Source of the DNA: Pseudomonadota bacterium
GTDB taxonomy: Bacteria; Pseudomonadota; Alphaproteobacteria; Rhodospirillales; UBA2165
Length of the DNA stretch: 6,110 bases
Assembly: GCA_027592155.1 (NCBI GenBank)
Contig: JAQCKY010000160.1
Coordinates: forward strand, 1 to 6,110
Reading direction: 5' to 3'
The notes beneath the pieces were generated by a model, which saw only the letters and a program-made list of their open reading frames with translations, was not told where the DNA came from and ran no database searches. The first letter of the stretch is position 1, and each line of letters starts with the position of its first letter. The position numbers were made by a program, and so were the translations under genes. Below are positions 1-5,927 of this stretch, piece after piece.

Positions 1-404
1 GTTCCGTCCAGGGTAAAACAATCGCGGTCCTTGGTCTTGCCTTCAAGCCGAACACAGACGACATGCGCGATGCGCCAAGTCTCGACATTATCGCCACGCT
101 AAAAGAGAGCGGGGCCGAGATCCGTGTTTACGACCCGGAAAGCATGGGTGAAGCCCGCAAGGTCATGCCCGAGGGCTTGATCTGGTGCGACAGTGCATAC
201 GAGACCATGGGTGGGGCGGAGGCACTGGTCATCATCACGGAATGGAACCAGTTTCGTTCGCTCGATTTTGAAAAGGTCAAGGCTCTGCTGAAGAGTCCCG
301 TGCTTGTTGACCTGCGAAATATCTATGACCCTGACGACATGGCAGCGGCGGGATTTCACTATACGTGTGTCGGACGGCCATTCCGGTCGCCGGTGGCAAA
401 GTAG
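1..404 (+). CDS. ugd: UDP-glucose 6-dehydrogenase, C-terminal part (5' end outside window)
   Basis: This cytoplasmic enzyme oxidises UDP-glucose to UDP-glucuronate with two NAD+, feeding exopolysaccharide, capsule or LPS synthesis. Only the last 133 residues are present; codons are read from base 3 and end at TAG 402-404. The visible part is the UDP-binding C-terminal domain. It opens with the family signature VLGLAFKPNTDDMRDAPS, followed by a Rossmann-like stretch with VYDPE, then ALVIITEWNQF and VLVDLRNIYDP near the end, all typical of the UDPG/GDP-mannose dehydrogenase family. The NAD-binding domain and the catalytic Cys (FGGSC-type motif) lie left of the window and cannot be checked. GDP-mannose dehydrogenase is a relative, but the TEWNQF and DLRNIYDP wording fits UDP-glucose dehydrogenase better. 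The phosphohexomutase gene starts 14 bases after the stop, so the two are probably co-transcribed. An in-frame ATG at 63 is internal to the conserved domain and is not the start. Confidence 0.93.
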   Translation, partial: SVQGKTIAVLGLAFKPNTDDMRDAPSLDIIATLKESGAEIRVYDPESMGEARKVMPEGLIWCDSAYETMGGAEALVIITEWNQFRSLDFEKVKALLKSPVLVDLRNIYDPDDMAAAGFHYTCVGRPFRSPVAK

Positions 405-410
405 AAGAGG
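403..410 (+). promoter_or_regulatory. Ribosome binding site for the phosphohexomutase gene
   Basis: AGAAGAGG lies 8 bases before GTG 419 and overlaps the last bases of the ugd stop codon. It is the only purine-rich site in a sensible position. It therefore decides for the GTG start at 419 over the upstream in-frame ATG at 365, which sits inside ugd. Confidence 0.65.
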
Positions 411-418
411 GCAGTATC

Positions 419-1807
419 GTGACTCAGGGACGTGCGCTCCATCCAACGATACTTCGTGAGTACGATATTCGCGGCATTGTAGATGAGACCCTGTATGCGG
501 ATGACGTCTTTGCTGTCGGCCAGGCGCTGGGAACGATGGTAGCGCGGCAAAACGGCAGTACGGTTGCCGTCGGTTATGATGGCCGCCTTAGTTCGCCGCG
601 CTTCGCGCAGGCGATGGTCGAAGGCCTGATGAGCTGCGGGATGACGGTATACCGTGTCGGCCTAGGTCCGACGCCGATGCTCTATTATGCCGCCAAAGAG
701 CTGGGGCTGGATGCCGGCGCCATGATCACCGGCTCGCATAATCCGCCCGACTACAATGGCATTAAGATCATGATGGGCGGGGATGCATTCTATGGTGAGC
801 AGATCCTCGAACTCGGATCGATCGCGGCCAAAGGTGAATTTGCCAGTGGCAGCGGCAAGGAGATTGCCCGGCCGGTGATGGACGACTATGTCACCCGTCT
901 CCTGCGGGATTACGAGCATGGGCGCGATTTGGTGGTCGCCTGGGATGCGGGAAATGGTGCGATGGGCGATGTGCTGCGTGCGGTTGCCGCGAAGCTGCCG
1001 GGGCGTCATCTGCTTTTGTACGATGATATTGACGGAACGTTTCCAAATCATCATCCCGACCCCACGGTCGAGAAGAATTTGGAGGACCTGAAGGGTACCG
1101 TCCGGTCCGAGAATTGTGATCTGGGGATCGCCTTTGATGGCGATGGCGATCGGATCGGCGTTGTCGATGGCACAGGAACGGTCTTGTGGGGCGACCAGAT
1201 ACTGGTGGTCTTGGCCAACGAAGTGCTGAAGGCGGTGCCGGGCGCAACGATCATTGCCGACGTCAAGGCTAGTCAGGTGTTGTTTGACGAGATAGCCCGA
1301 ATGGGTGGCGATCCCGTTATGTGGAAGACTGGCCATTCCCTGATCAAATCCAAGATGGCTGAATTAGGATCGCCGCTGGCCGGGGAGATGAGTGGCCACA
1401 TCTTCTTTGGGCATAAGTGGTATGGCTTTGATGATGCCATGTATGCGGCGCTTCGCTTGATATCGATCGTTAGCCGTTCGGACAAATCGTTGGCGGAAAT
1501 GCGCGAGGCCATGCCGCACATGATCAATACGCCGGAATTGCGTTTCGATTGTCCCGAGGAACGAAAATTCGAGGCCGTCAAGGAAGTCAAAGAGCGTTTG
1601 GGATCTGTTTCCGGAATCCAGGTCAACGATATTGACGGCGTGAGGGTCAATACGGATGACGGATGGTGGCTGCTGCGTGCTTCCAACACCCAGGCGGTTC
1701 TTGTCGCCCGCTGCGAGTCGTCCAGTCAGGCTGGTATGGGGCGCCTTAAGGCGATGCTTGTCGAGCAGTTGAAAGCAAGCGGCGTGGAACCACCTGACTT
1801 CGGTTAA
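419..1807 (+). CDS. algC: Phosphomannomutase/phosphoglucomutase (bifunctional alpha-D-phosphohexomutase)
   Basis: The enzyme interconverts Man-6-P/Man-1-P and Glc-6-P/Glc-1-P in the cytoplasm through a phosphoserine and a glucose/mannose 1,6-bisphosphate intermediate, supplying GDP-mannose and UDP-glucose routes. The 462-residue product is almost exactly the length of Pseudomonas AlgC. The four expected domains show their signatures. REYDIRG is at about 13-19. The active-site loop TGSHNPP is at 104-110 with Ser106 as phosphoserine. The Mg2+ loop DGDGDR is at 240-245. The sugar-recognition loop GEMSGH is at 322-327, whose Glu and Ser favour dual Man/Glc specificity. The phosphate-binding RASNT is at 420-424. 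The GTG start at 419 is chosen because of the Shine-Dalgarno at 403-410 and because upstream residues would overlap ugd. It is probably the distal gene of a ugd-led operon. The symbol follows the Pseudomonas orthologue; manB or pgm would be equally acceptable. A strict single-substrate mutase cannot be excluded from sequence. Confidence 0.94.
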   Translation: MTQGRALHPTILREYDIRGIVDETLYADDVFAVGQALGTMVARQNGSTVAVGYDGRLSSPRFAQAMVEGLMSCGMTVYRVGLGPTPMLYYAAKELGLDAGAMITGSHNPPDYNGIKIMMGGDAFYGEQILELGSIAAKGEFASGSGKEIARPVMDDYVTRLLRDYEHGRDLVVAWDAGNGAMGDVLRAVAAKLPGRHLLLYDDIDGTFPNHHPDPTVEKNLEDLKGTVRSENCDLGIAFDGDGDRIGVVDGTGTVLWGDQILVVLANEVLKAVPGATIIADVKASQVLFDEIARMGGDPVMWKTGHSLIKSKMAELGSPLAGEMSGHIFFGHKWYGFDDAMYAALRLISIVSRSDKSLAEMREAMPHMINTPELRFDCPEERKFEAVKEVKERLGSVSGIQVNDIDGVRVNTDDGWWLLRASNTQAVLVARCESSSQAGMGRLKAMLVEQLKASGVEPPDFG

Positions 1808-1815
1808 ATACCGAA
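1799..1815. terminator. Weak bidirectional hairpin between convergent genes
   Basis: TTCGGT (1799-1804) and ACCGAA (1810-1815) form a perfect 6-bp stem with a 5-base loop. The structure contains the stop codon of the phosphohexomutase gene and fills most of the 10-base gap to the stop of the convergent carboxypeptidase gene. Neither strand shows a T-tract after it, so it is not a textbook intrinsic terminator. It may act only weakly in both directions. Confidence 0.3.
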
Positions 1816-1817
1816 TG

Positions 1818-3140
1818 TCACCTGTCGCGCGAGGCGAGCTGCAGGGGTTCTTTCATACGCAGCGGCATGCAATTGATTTTTTTGAGTTCAAGGTAGGCAC
1901 AGGACTGCCGAGCCTGTTGCTCAGAAATACCGAGAATCTGAGCCCGGTATAGCTTTCGGCCACCCTTTTTTGGCAATGGAACCACCTTGATGACACCGCT
2001 TCCATCAAGGAGGCGCCGAGCGGTGGCAGCTGCTTTCCCCGCGATATCCCAAGCAGGATCCGGCGTTGCATATGCGCCGACCTGAATTCCCCAGTCGCTG
2101 GTTGTTGCCGTTGAGGCGTCCTCGGTTGAGCCTTGGTCTTCGACCGGCGTGCTCGCAAGATTCTGCCGGGAATTATTTTTCGGCGTTGGTGCCGCTCCAG
2201 CGATGATCTTGCTACCGCCCCCACCAGTAGTGGCCCGTGGCGGTGCCATCGAGATACCAGCAAGCCTATGCGTTGGCATCGGTGGGGTAAGCTCCGCTAG
2301 AAAAGTTCTGTTCATCTGGGCAAACCCCTGGTCAAAAAGTTTGACCATATGCCTGTCTCGGGATCGTCCCGTTCGCCCACCAAAAACCACGCCAACAAGC
2401 CGGGTCCCGTTCCGCCGGACTGATGCGACAAGGTTGAAGCCGGATGCGCGTATATATCCGGTTTTAATCCCGTCGGTGCCTTCATAGTTGCCGAGCAGGC
2501 CATTATGATTGCCGTGGCGGGTACCACGATAGGTAAAATTCTTGGTCGAGAAGTAACCGTAGTAGGTTGCGAAATCTGTCAGCAGCGTCCGGGCAAGGAT
2601 CACCATATCACGCGCGGTGCTGAGTTGGCCGCGGTTGGGCAAACCCGAGGCATTGCGAAATGTGGTATTGGACATGCCGATCTCGCGGGCCTTGGATGTC
2701 ATCATGCGGGCAAAGCCGGATTCTGTCCCGCCCAGCGCCTCGGCAACGACGACAGCAACGTCATTGGCGGATTTGGTGACGAGGGCAAGAATTGCGTCGC
2801 GAACTGAAATGGTATCGCCTTTTCCGAGACCAAGTTTCGATGGCGGCTGACCCGCGGCCTGACTGGAGACAGGAAGGCGGGTTTCGAGGGAAATCGATTT
2901 AGCCTTCAGCCCGTCGAAGAGCATCATCAAGGTCATCATCTTGGTCAGCGACGCCGGAAAATTCTGGGTGTCAGCATTGACTGCGTGGAGAACGCGCCCT
3001 GAATCAGCATCGACAATGATGGAGGCGTATTTAGCCTGTGCCTGACTGGCCAACAAGAGCGGCAACATCAGGAGTATCGACCACAGCAACCGAAAGCCGG
3101 CCGGTGTGTGTCCTGATTTTCCTGTTGCCAATAAACTCAC
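1818..3140 (-). CDS. dacA: Serine-type D-Ala-D-Ala carboxypeptidase (PBP5/6-like, peptidase S11) with C-terminal SPOR domain
   Basis: This periplasmic penicillin-binding protein should remove the terminal D-Ala from peptidoglycan pentapeptides, limiting cross-linking. The 440-residue product starts with a basic stretch, a hydrophobic core at about 18-31 and a likely signal-peptidase site after AQA at 34-36. All three catalytic motifs of the S11 family are present: SLTK at 64-67 (nucleophile Ser64, base Lys67), SAN at 124-126 and KTG at 226-228. A low-complexity Gly/Thr/Ser/Pro linker at about 290-348 leads to an 80-residue SPOR domain at about 349-428 (WGIQVGAY at its start, YRAQILG in the middle). 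SPOR domains are known to bind glycan strands stripped of peptides at division sites, so septal targeting is inferred. I do not see the beta-rich PBP5 C-terminal domain or a membrane anchor helix. The start is GTG at 3140-3138; a GGAG at 3155-3152 sits 11 bases upstream, rather far, and overlaps an AGATATCT palindrome (3146-3153). The paralogue name is uncertain. Confidence 0.93.
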   Translation of the reverse strand: MSLLATGKSGHTPAGFRLLWSILLMLPLLLASQAQAKYASIIVDADSGRVLHAVNADTQNFPASLTKMMTLMMLFDGLKAKSISLETRLPVSSQAAGQPPSKLGLGKGDTISVRDAILALVTKSANDVAVVVAEALGGTESGFARMMTSKAREIGMSNTTFRNASGLPNRGQLSTARDMVILARTLLTDFATYYGYFSTKNFTYRGTRHGNHNGLLGNYEGTDGIKTGYIRASGFNLVASVRRNGTRLVGVVFGGRTGRSRDRHMVKLFDQGFAQMNRTFLAELTPPMPTHRLAGISMAPPRATTGGGGSKIIAGAAPTPKNNSRQNLASTPVEDQGSTEDASTATTSDWGIQVGAYATPDPAWDIAGKAAATARRLLDGSGVIKVVPLPKKGGRKLYRAQILGISEQQARQSCAYLELKKINCMPLRMKEPLQLASRDR

Positions 3141-3535
3141 AGTCCAGATATCTCCGCGTATTTTCCGTGCCGGAATCCGTCAACGAAAGCTCATTGCCCG
3201 TAGAAAACACCATTTTACCGAAGCGCGTAAAGAATAGCGCAACACGTTTCTTTCGTCGCCGCTAATTTTAATTGGTGAAATGAACCCGAAATAGCCCCGT
3301 ATTTTCTTGCGCTGATCGCAAAGCGTCACAGATACCATTGCCACAACACATAAAATGCGTGCTGGTCATAACATTCCGTTAACGCCGGCATTGTCAGGGG
3401 GCGATAGGGCGCCAGCGGCGCTGGTGCGTGGCACCTAAAAATGCGCCTGTCTGTTGAACAAATGGCGGCCGCTTCAAGCAAGTTCGATGCTGTTCAACGA
3501 CGTGAATATTGTACCGTGGCATAGCCAAGTAGCGA
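3141..3535. other. Gene-free spacer between the carboxypeptidase and XRE regulator genes
   Basis: This 395-base stretch holds the 5' region of the minus-strand carboxypeptidase gene and the 3' region of the minus-strand regulator gene. I find no ORF with family resemblance. A 27-codon plus-strand ORF at 3441-3524 has no ribosome binding site. Small structures are a TTGCG/CGCAA inverted repeat around a 5-base centre (3307-3321), and overlapping short stems at 3409-3427 (GCGCCAGC against GCTGGTGC, one wobble) and 3423-3435 (GGTGC, 3-base loop, GCACC). None is followed by a T-tract on either strand, so the regulator's terminator is not evident. Confidence 0.6.
3212..3242 (-). promoter_or_regulatory. 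Tentative sigma70-type promoter for the carboxypeptidase gene
   Basis: On the minus strand TTGCGC (3242-3237) and TAAAAT (3217-3212) resemble -35 and -10 boxes, about 70 bases before the GTG start. The spacer is 19 bases, longer than the usual 16-18, so this is only a candidate. Confidence 0.25.
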
Positions 3536-3997
3536 TCAGCAAACCTCCGCTGCCGCTTTAATGAGGGCAGCTAGGTGTTTTCTCGTGGCGGGTGGGCAGG
3601 CGATAAAATAGCGAGCGAGTTTTAGCGTTTCTGTCTTGGCAGCGACGGAATCATTCACGGGTGCTCCGCCGCCAATATCCTCAAAAAACCATGCTATAGG
3701 GACGCCTAAAATTTCGCTGAGCTGCCAGAGGCGGCTAGCGGATATGCGATTCGTGCCGCGCTCGTATTTTTGTATTTGTTGGAAGGTCAATCCAACTTTT
3801 TCAGCCAGATGGCTTTGGCTGAGACCAAGTAGCGTTCGTTTCTCCCGCATCCGTCGTCCGACATGGACGTCGATGGGGTGCGGTCCGTCCTTTAGGATCT
3901 TCCTTCGTTTGGACGACGGCTGTTGACCCGCTGCCGCCGCCGCGGGTTTCACGCGTGCTTTTGATGGATTGCTTTTGATGCCTGGATTTCGAGGCAT
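3536..3997 (-). CDS. XRE-family helix-turn-helix transcriptional regulator
   Basis: This is a small DNA-binding protein of 153 residues. An Arg/Lys/Ala/Pro-rich, probably disordered N-terminal tail covers about 1-40, including SKRRK. A Cro/C1-type HTH domain follows at about 46-105: VGRRMREKRTLLGLSQ, then LAEKVGLTFQQIQKYERGTN (helices 2 and 3, with the recognition helix around TFQQIQKYE) and ISASRLWQLSEILGVPIAWFFED. The C-terminal part (about 125-153) is a short helical tail, with no sensor or enzyme domain. Alphaproteobacteria carry many such paralogues; its targets are unknown. The start at 3997 is preferred over an in-frame ATG at 4006. The strong AAGGGAG at 4013-4007 directly abuts the earlier ATG but stands 9 bases before the later one. 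It is likely monocistronic, with its own promoter at 4049-4074 and a possible self-operator there. It points towards the carboxypeptidase gene but lies 395 bases away, so linked function is not implied. Confidence 0.88.
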   Translation of the reverse strand: MPRNPGIKSNPSKARVKPAAAAAGQQPSSKRRKILKDGPHPIDVHVGRRMREKRTLLGLSQSHLAEKVGLTFQQIQKYERGTNRISASRLWQLSEILGVPIAWFFEDIGGGAPVNDSVAAKTETLKLARYFIACPPATRKHLAALIKAAAEVC

Positions 3998-4006
3998 TGA
4001 TTGCAT

Positions 4007-4013
4007 CTCCCTT
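4007..4013 (-). promoter_or_regulatory. Ribosome binding site that decides the XRE regulator start
   Basis: AAGGGAG is a near-perfect Shine-Dalgarno on the minus strand. It directly abuts an ATG at 4006-4004 (no spacing) and lies 9 bases before a second in-frame ATG at 3997-3995. The second ATG is therefore the likelier start, giving a product three residues shorter. Confidence 0.7.
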
Positions 4014-4046
4014 CATTCATTCCGTTGGGGGAGTGCGAAGGATCCA

Positions 4047-4058
4047 GGATTATAGTCC
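4047..4058. promoter_or_regulatory. Operator-like pseudo-palindrome over the -10 box of the XRE gene
   Basis: GGATTATAGTCC has the form GGA-n-TATA-n-TCC, symmetric apart from one position in each half. It sits on the -10 hexamer of the regulator's promoter. XRE regulators often bind short palindromes overlapping their own promoter, so autorepression is a reasonable inference. The TATA centre is, however, also required by the promoter itself. Confidence 0.3.
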
Positions 4059-4074
4059 CGAAGGTTACAGTCAA
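4049..4074 (-). promoter_or_regulatory. Promoter of the XRE regulator gene (perfect -10, good -35, short spacer)
   Basis: On the minus strand TTGACT (4074-4069) resembles a -35 box and TATAAT (4054-4049) is a perfect -10 box. The expected start site is about 4042, giving a leader of roughly 45 bases before the ATG. The spacer is only 14 bases, well under the optimum of 17. Either the TATAAT is used with a poorer -35 or the promoter is inherently weak or factor-dependent. Confidence 0.5.
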
Positions 4075-4176
4075 TATGGGCCACGTTTGCCTGGCGAGGA
4101 ATGATCCCCGTCAAGTCATCTGAGCATTGCCAATACTTCGTCGTGCTATCCTACGACAGCAGTCAGGCCCATCCTC

Positions 4177-4202
4177 GTTCGGAAGCCCCCACGGCTCCGA
4201 AC
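4177..4202. repeat. Inverted repeat with one bulged base
   Basis: GTTCGGAAGCC (4177-4187) pairs with GGCTCCGAAC (4193-4202) across a CCCAC loop. All ten bases of the shorter arm pair, with one bulged A on the longer arm. A C-rich rather than T-rich stretch follows on the plus strand, so it is not an intrinsic terminator there. Its role is unknown. Confidence 0.5.
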
Positions 4203-4347
4203 TCCCCCACCAAGTCCAATTTCGGATCTTGAAGAGCATGTTTATGGAGCATAACCGATTGTTCAGTAAACCCCATTTGCACAACGGGCTATGCGTGCAC
4301 GCACATTCTTGAGGTACCTGCAACGTAGGATGATTTTTAATTGCTGT

Positions 4348-4365
4348 ATCGGCAACATTGCCGAT
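4348..4365. repeat. Perfect 18-base palindrome with 8-base arms
   Basis: ATCGGCAA (4348-4355) and TTGCCGAT (4358-4365) are separated by CA. As RNA it would fold as a 6-bp stem with a 6-base loop; as DNA it is long enough for a dimeric regulator site. On the plus strand it is followed by CCCTTTTG, a weak terminator-like tail, but no plus-strand gene ends here. It lies about 90 bases downstream of the larA stop. Confidence 0.5.
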
Positions 4366-4367
4366 CC

Positions 4368-4394
4368 CTTTTGCGGATACCTGTCCGTCAAAAG
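4368..4394. repeat. Imperfect inverted repeat downstream of larA
   Basis: CTTTTGCGGA (4368-4377) pairs with TCCGTCAAAAG (4384-4394) around a TACCTG loop, ten base pairs with a single bulged T. It is two bases from the 4348-4365 palindrome, so the minus-strand larA transcript would meet two stem-loops in tandem 60-110 bases after its stop codon. Neither has a following T-tract on the minus strand. Together they might stabilise the 3' end or end transcription inefficiently. Confidence 0.45.
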
Positions 4395-4456
4395 ATTAAG
4401 AGGGTCTCATTATACACGGCAAACGACTCGATGCATTGCCTGCCGCCGCGAATCGT

Positions 4457-5740
4457 TCACGAGGGGCTGTGGAATGGTACCACGTAGGGACCCTCGGGTA
4501 CGAAGGCGACATTCGCATCGCCGTGGCGGGCGATACATTCTGCGAGTGTCCTTTCGATGGAGTCGATGCGTTTGACACCAGTAAGGTCGGCGTTTCCGTC
4601 CAAAAGCCCGTCCGTGTACAAGTGGACGTCACCGACTTTGGTGGTTCGCAGCTGCATCTGTGTCTGCCATTCGTCGATATCCGCATGATTTTTGCGGGAT
4701 ATATCGGCGAGGAAGCCGTGGCTCCCCAGTGCGATCAATCGCCGCTGCGCCTCGACGTAGTGGGCCGATCCCATGCCTTCGGAACAGGCCGAAGCAATAA
4801 TGAGGTCGCCGCCGGGCTCGAGAATGTCGAGCGGACCGACCATTCCTTTGACCGTCTGATAGTAGGTTTTGTCGAGGGGATAGCCGGCGGCACTGGTGAC
4901 GACAGTCTTGAATCGGCGGCGAACCGGGACCTTGGCATACTGGCGCACGAAGTCGACGGCCTGTAGGTGGCTGGAAACGATCTCTCCGAAATTCACGAAA
5001 GCCAGCCGTCTGTCCTCGTCGATGACCGTATTGAGGGCCAATGCGCCACCGAGCATGCCGACGATGGCCAGTTGTTCTTCATGCAGTGGATTGCCATCGA
5101 GAACGCAGTTGGCGGCCCGCGGGTGGGACATGAACTCGGCATTATGAAACGTTGTAATCGTCTCAGCATGCGCGATGCCTGGGGCAATTACTTTCCGGCC
5201 ACCGGACCAACCTGCCATGAAGTGCGGTTCAACAAGTCCGGTCGCGATCTTCAGGTCGGCGTCCATTAGGCGTCGATCAAGGCGAACGACGGTGCCTCGC
5301 GACGTATGACCCAATAAAGCATGGGCGGCATCGTCGCGCGCATCGTGATTGATTACCTTGACGGTCTCGAGAACCCACGGGTCGCCAACCAACTCACTGA
5401 GTTCATCGCCTTCGTTGGGGCGATGTAGCCCGGTTGCCACGAGAACGGTGATTCCGTCTGCCGGAATCCCGGCATTGAGCAGGCGGCGTATCAGCGGACC
5501 GAGGAACAGTCCATTGGGGACAGGACGGGTGATGTCGCAGATAAGGATGCAGGCAGATCGCGCGCCGCGCGCCAATTCGCTCAGTGGCGGCATTGAGACA
5601 GGATGATCGAACGCCTCCTCGACGCTGCCGGCGGGATCGCTGAGCAGCGGCAGGGCCTCCTTGCGGATGATCGTCGGCAAGCATCCTTCCGGCGGCACGA
5701 TGTCGAGAGTGCCTTTCCCGTATAGCAGAGAAATTGTCAT
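4457..5740 (-). CDS. larA: LarA-family nickel-pincer 2-hydroxyacid racemase (lactate racemase-like)
   Basis: LarA enzymes interconvert D- and L-2-hydroxyacids by hydride transfer to a nickel-pincer nucleotide bound through a lysine. The 427-residue product matches the usual length (about 425). Key positions line up with what I recall for Lactobacillus plantarum LarA: DITRP at 69-73, GLHRP at 104-108 with His106, EPH at 171-173 with His173, GGRK at 180-183 with the cofactor-tethering Lys183, and the Ni-ligand His199 in TTFH. YQTVK at 294-298 supplies Tyr294, Gln295 and Lys298, and Trp358 is also present. No signal peptide is seen, so it is cytoplasmic. The ATG at 5740-5738 is preceded by GGAG at 5753-5750, 9 bases away. 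The gene is isolated: no larB, larC or larE cofactor-synthesis genes and no lactate permease are within reach. The family also contains malate and other hydroxyacid racemases or epimerases, so lactate as substrate is likely but not proven. Confidence 0.9.
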   Translation of the reverse strand: MTISLLYGKGTLDIVPPEGCLPTIIRKEALPLLSDPAGSVEEAFDHPVSMPPLSELARGARSACILICDITRPVPNGLFLGPLIRRLLNAGIPADGITVLVATGLHRPNEGDELSELVGDPWVLETVKVINHDARDDAAHALLGHTSRGTVVRLDRRLMDADLKIATGLVEPHFMAGWSGGRKVIAPGIAHAETITTFHNAEFMSHPRAANCVLDGNPLHEEQLAIVGMLGGALALNTVIDEDRRLAFVNFGEIVSSHLQAVDFVRQYAKVPVRRRFKTVVTSAAGYPLDKTYYQTVKGMVGPLDILEPGGDLIIASACSEGMGSAHYVEAQRRLIALGSHGFLADISRKNHADIDEWQTQMQLRTTKVGDVHLYTDGLLDGNADLTGVKRIDSIERTLAECIARHGDANVAFVPEGPYVVPFHSPS

Positions 5741-5927
5741 GACTGTTTTCTCCGATGGGGGCGGAACGCGTTTGATATTATGCCTGCCCGGTAATACTAA
5801 GCCTGTCTAGGCGCACCGTCACAGTCGCGATGGCCTCAATGATGTAATGTGGTCCGAGGTTTGGCTAATAGGAACTGTTGTATTGCATGATCTAGTGGAT
5901 AGATTCTAACATATGCTACCCATAGGA
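5741..5927. other. Upstream region of larA
   Basis: No gene is visible. On the minus strand a TAATAT (5780-5775) could be a -10 box 35 bases before the start codon, but there is no good -35 at the right distance. A 12-base inverted repeat GCCTGTCTAGGC (5801-5812, 4-bp arms) and an ATCTA/TAGAT pair (5890-5904) are short enough to be chance. GC falls to about 35% in 5881-5920, just before the GC-rich element. Confidence 0.45.
5750..5753 (-). promoter_or_regulatory. Ribosome binding site for larA
   Basis: GGAG on the minus strand stands 9 bases before the ATG at 5740, supporting that start; no competing in-frame start with a better site is seen. Confidence 0.55.

Larger units (their letters stand above)
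4075..4456. other. Gene-free spacer upstream of the XRE gene and downstream of larA
   Basis: About 380 bases carry no recognisable gene. Short ORFs on both strands (minus 4323-4111 and plus 4127-4312, both TTG-started; plus 4291-4575, ATG-started and running antisense into larA) have no ribosome binding sites and no family resemblance. The stretch contains three hairpins listed separately. It also contains an isolated TATAAT on the minus strand (4414-4409) with no convincing -35. A small RNA or a decayed gene is possible but unproven. Confidence 0.5.

Noticed and set aside
365..418. Upstream in-frame ATG that would extend the phosphohexomutase by 18 residues
   Set aside because: It lies inside the ugd coding sequence, has no ribosome binding site, and adds residues that do not resemble the family N-terminus. 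GTG 419 has a good Shine-Dalgarno.
3409..3435. Terminator for the XRE regulator gene
   Set aside because: The short stems there have no T-tract on the minus strand; the T-run lies before, not after, the stem in that direction.
3441..3524. Short plus-strand ORF of 27 codons in the carboxypeptidase-XRE spacer
   Set aside because: It has a plausible composition but no ribosome binding site and no recognisable family. It is too short to support without conservation data.
4111..4323. Small ORFs on both strands (minus 4323-4111, plus 4127-4312) in the spacer downstream of larA
   Set aside because: Both rely on TTG starts without Shine-Dalgarno sequences, overlap each other on opposite strands, and show unusual Cys/Trp-rich or His-rich composition with no family resemblance.
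4348..4372. Plus-strand intrinsic terminator formed by the 18-base palindrome and CCCTTTT
   Set aside because: No plus-strand gene ends nearby and the T-run is only four bases, so I list it as a palindrome rather than a terminator.
4291..4966. Plus-strand ORFs overlapping the 3' part of larA
   Set aside because: They run antisense to a well-supported LarA protein and read as Arg-rich or otherwise unmotivated sequence, typical of shadow frames.
5772..5785. FNR-type binding site upstream of larA (TTGAT half-site)
   Set aside because: Only one half-site is present; the matching ATCAA half at the required spacing is absent.
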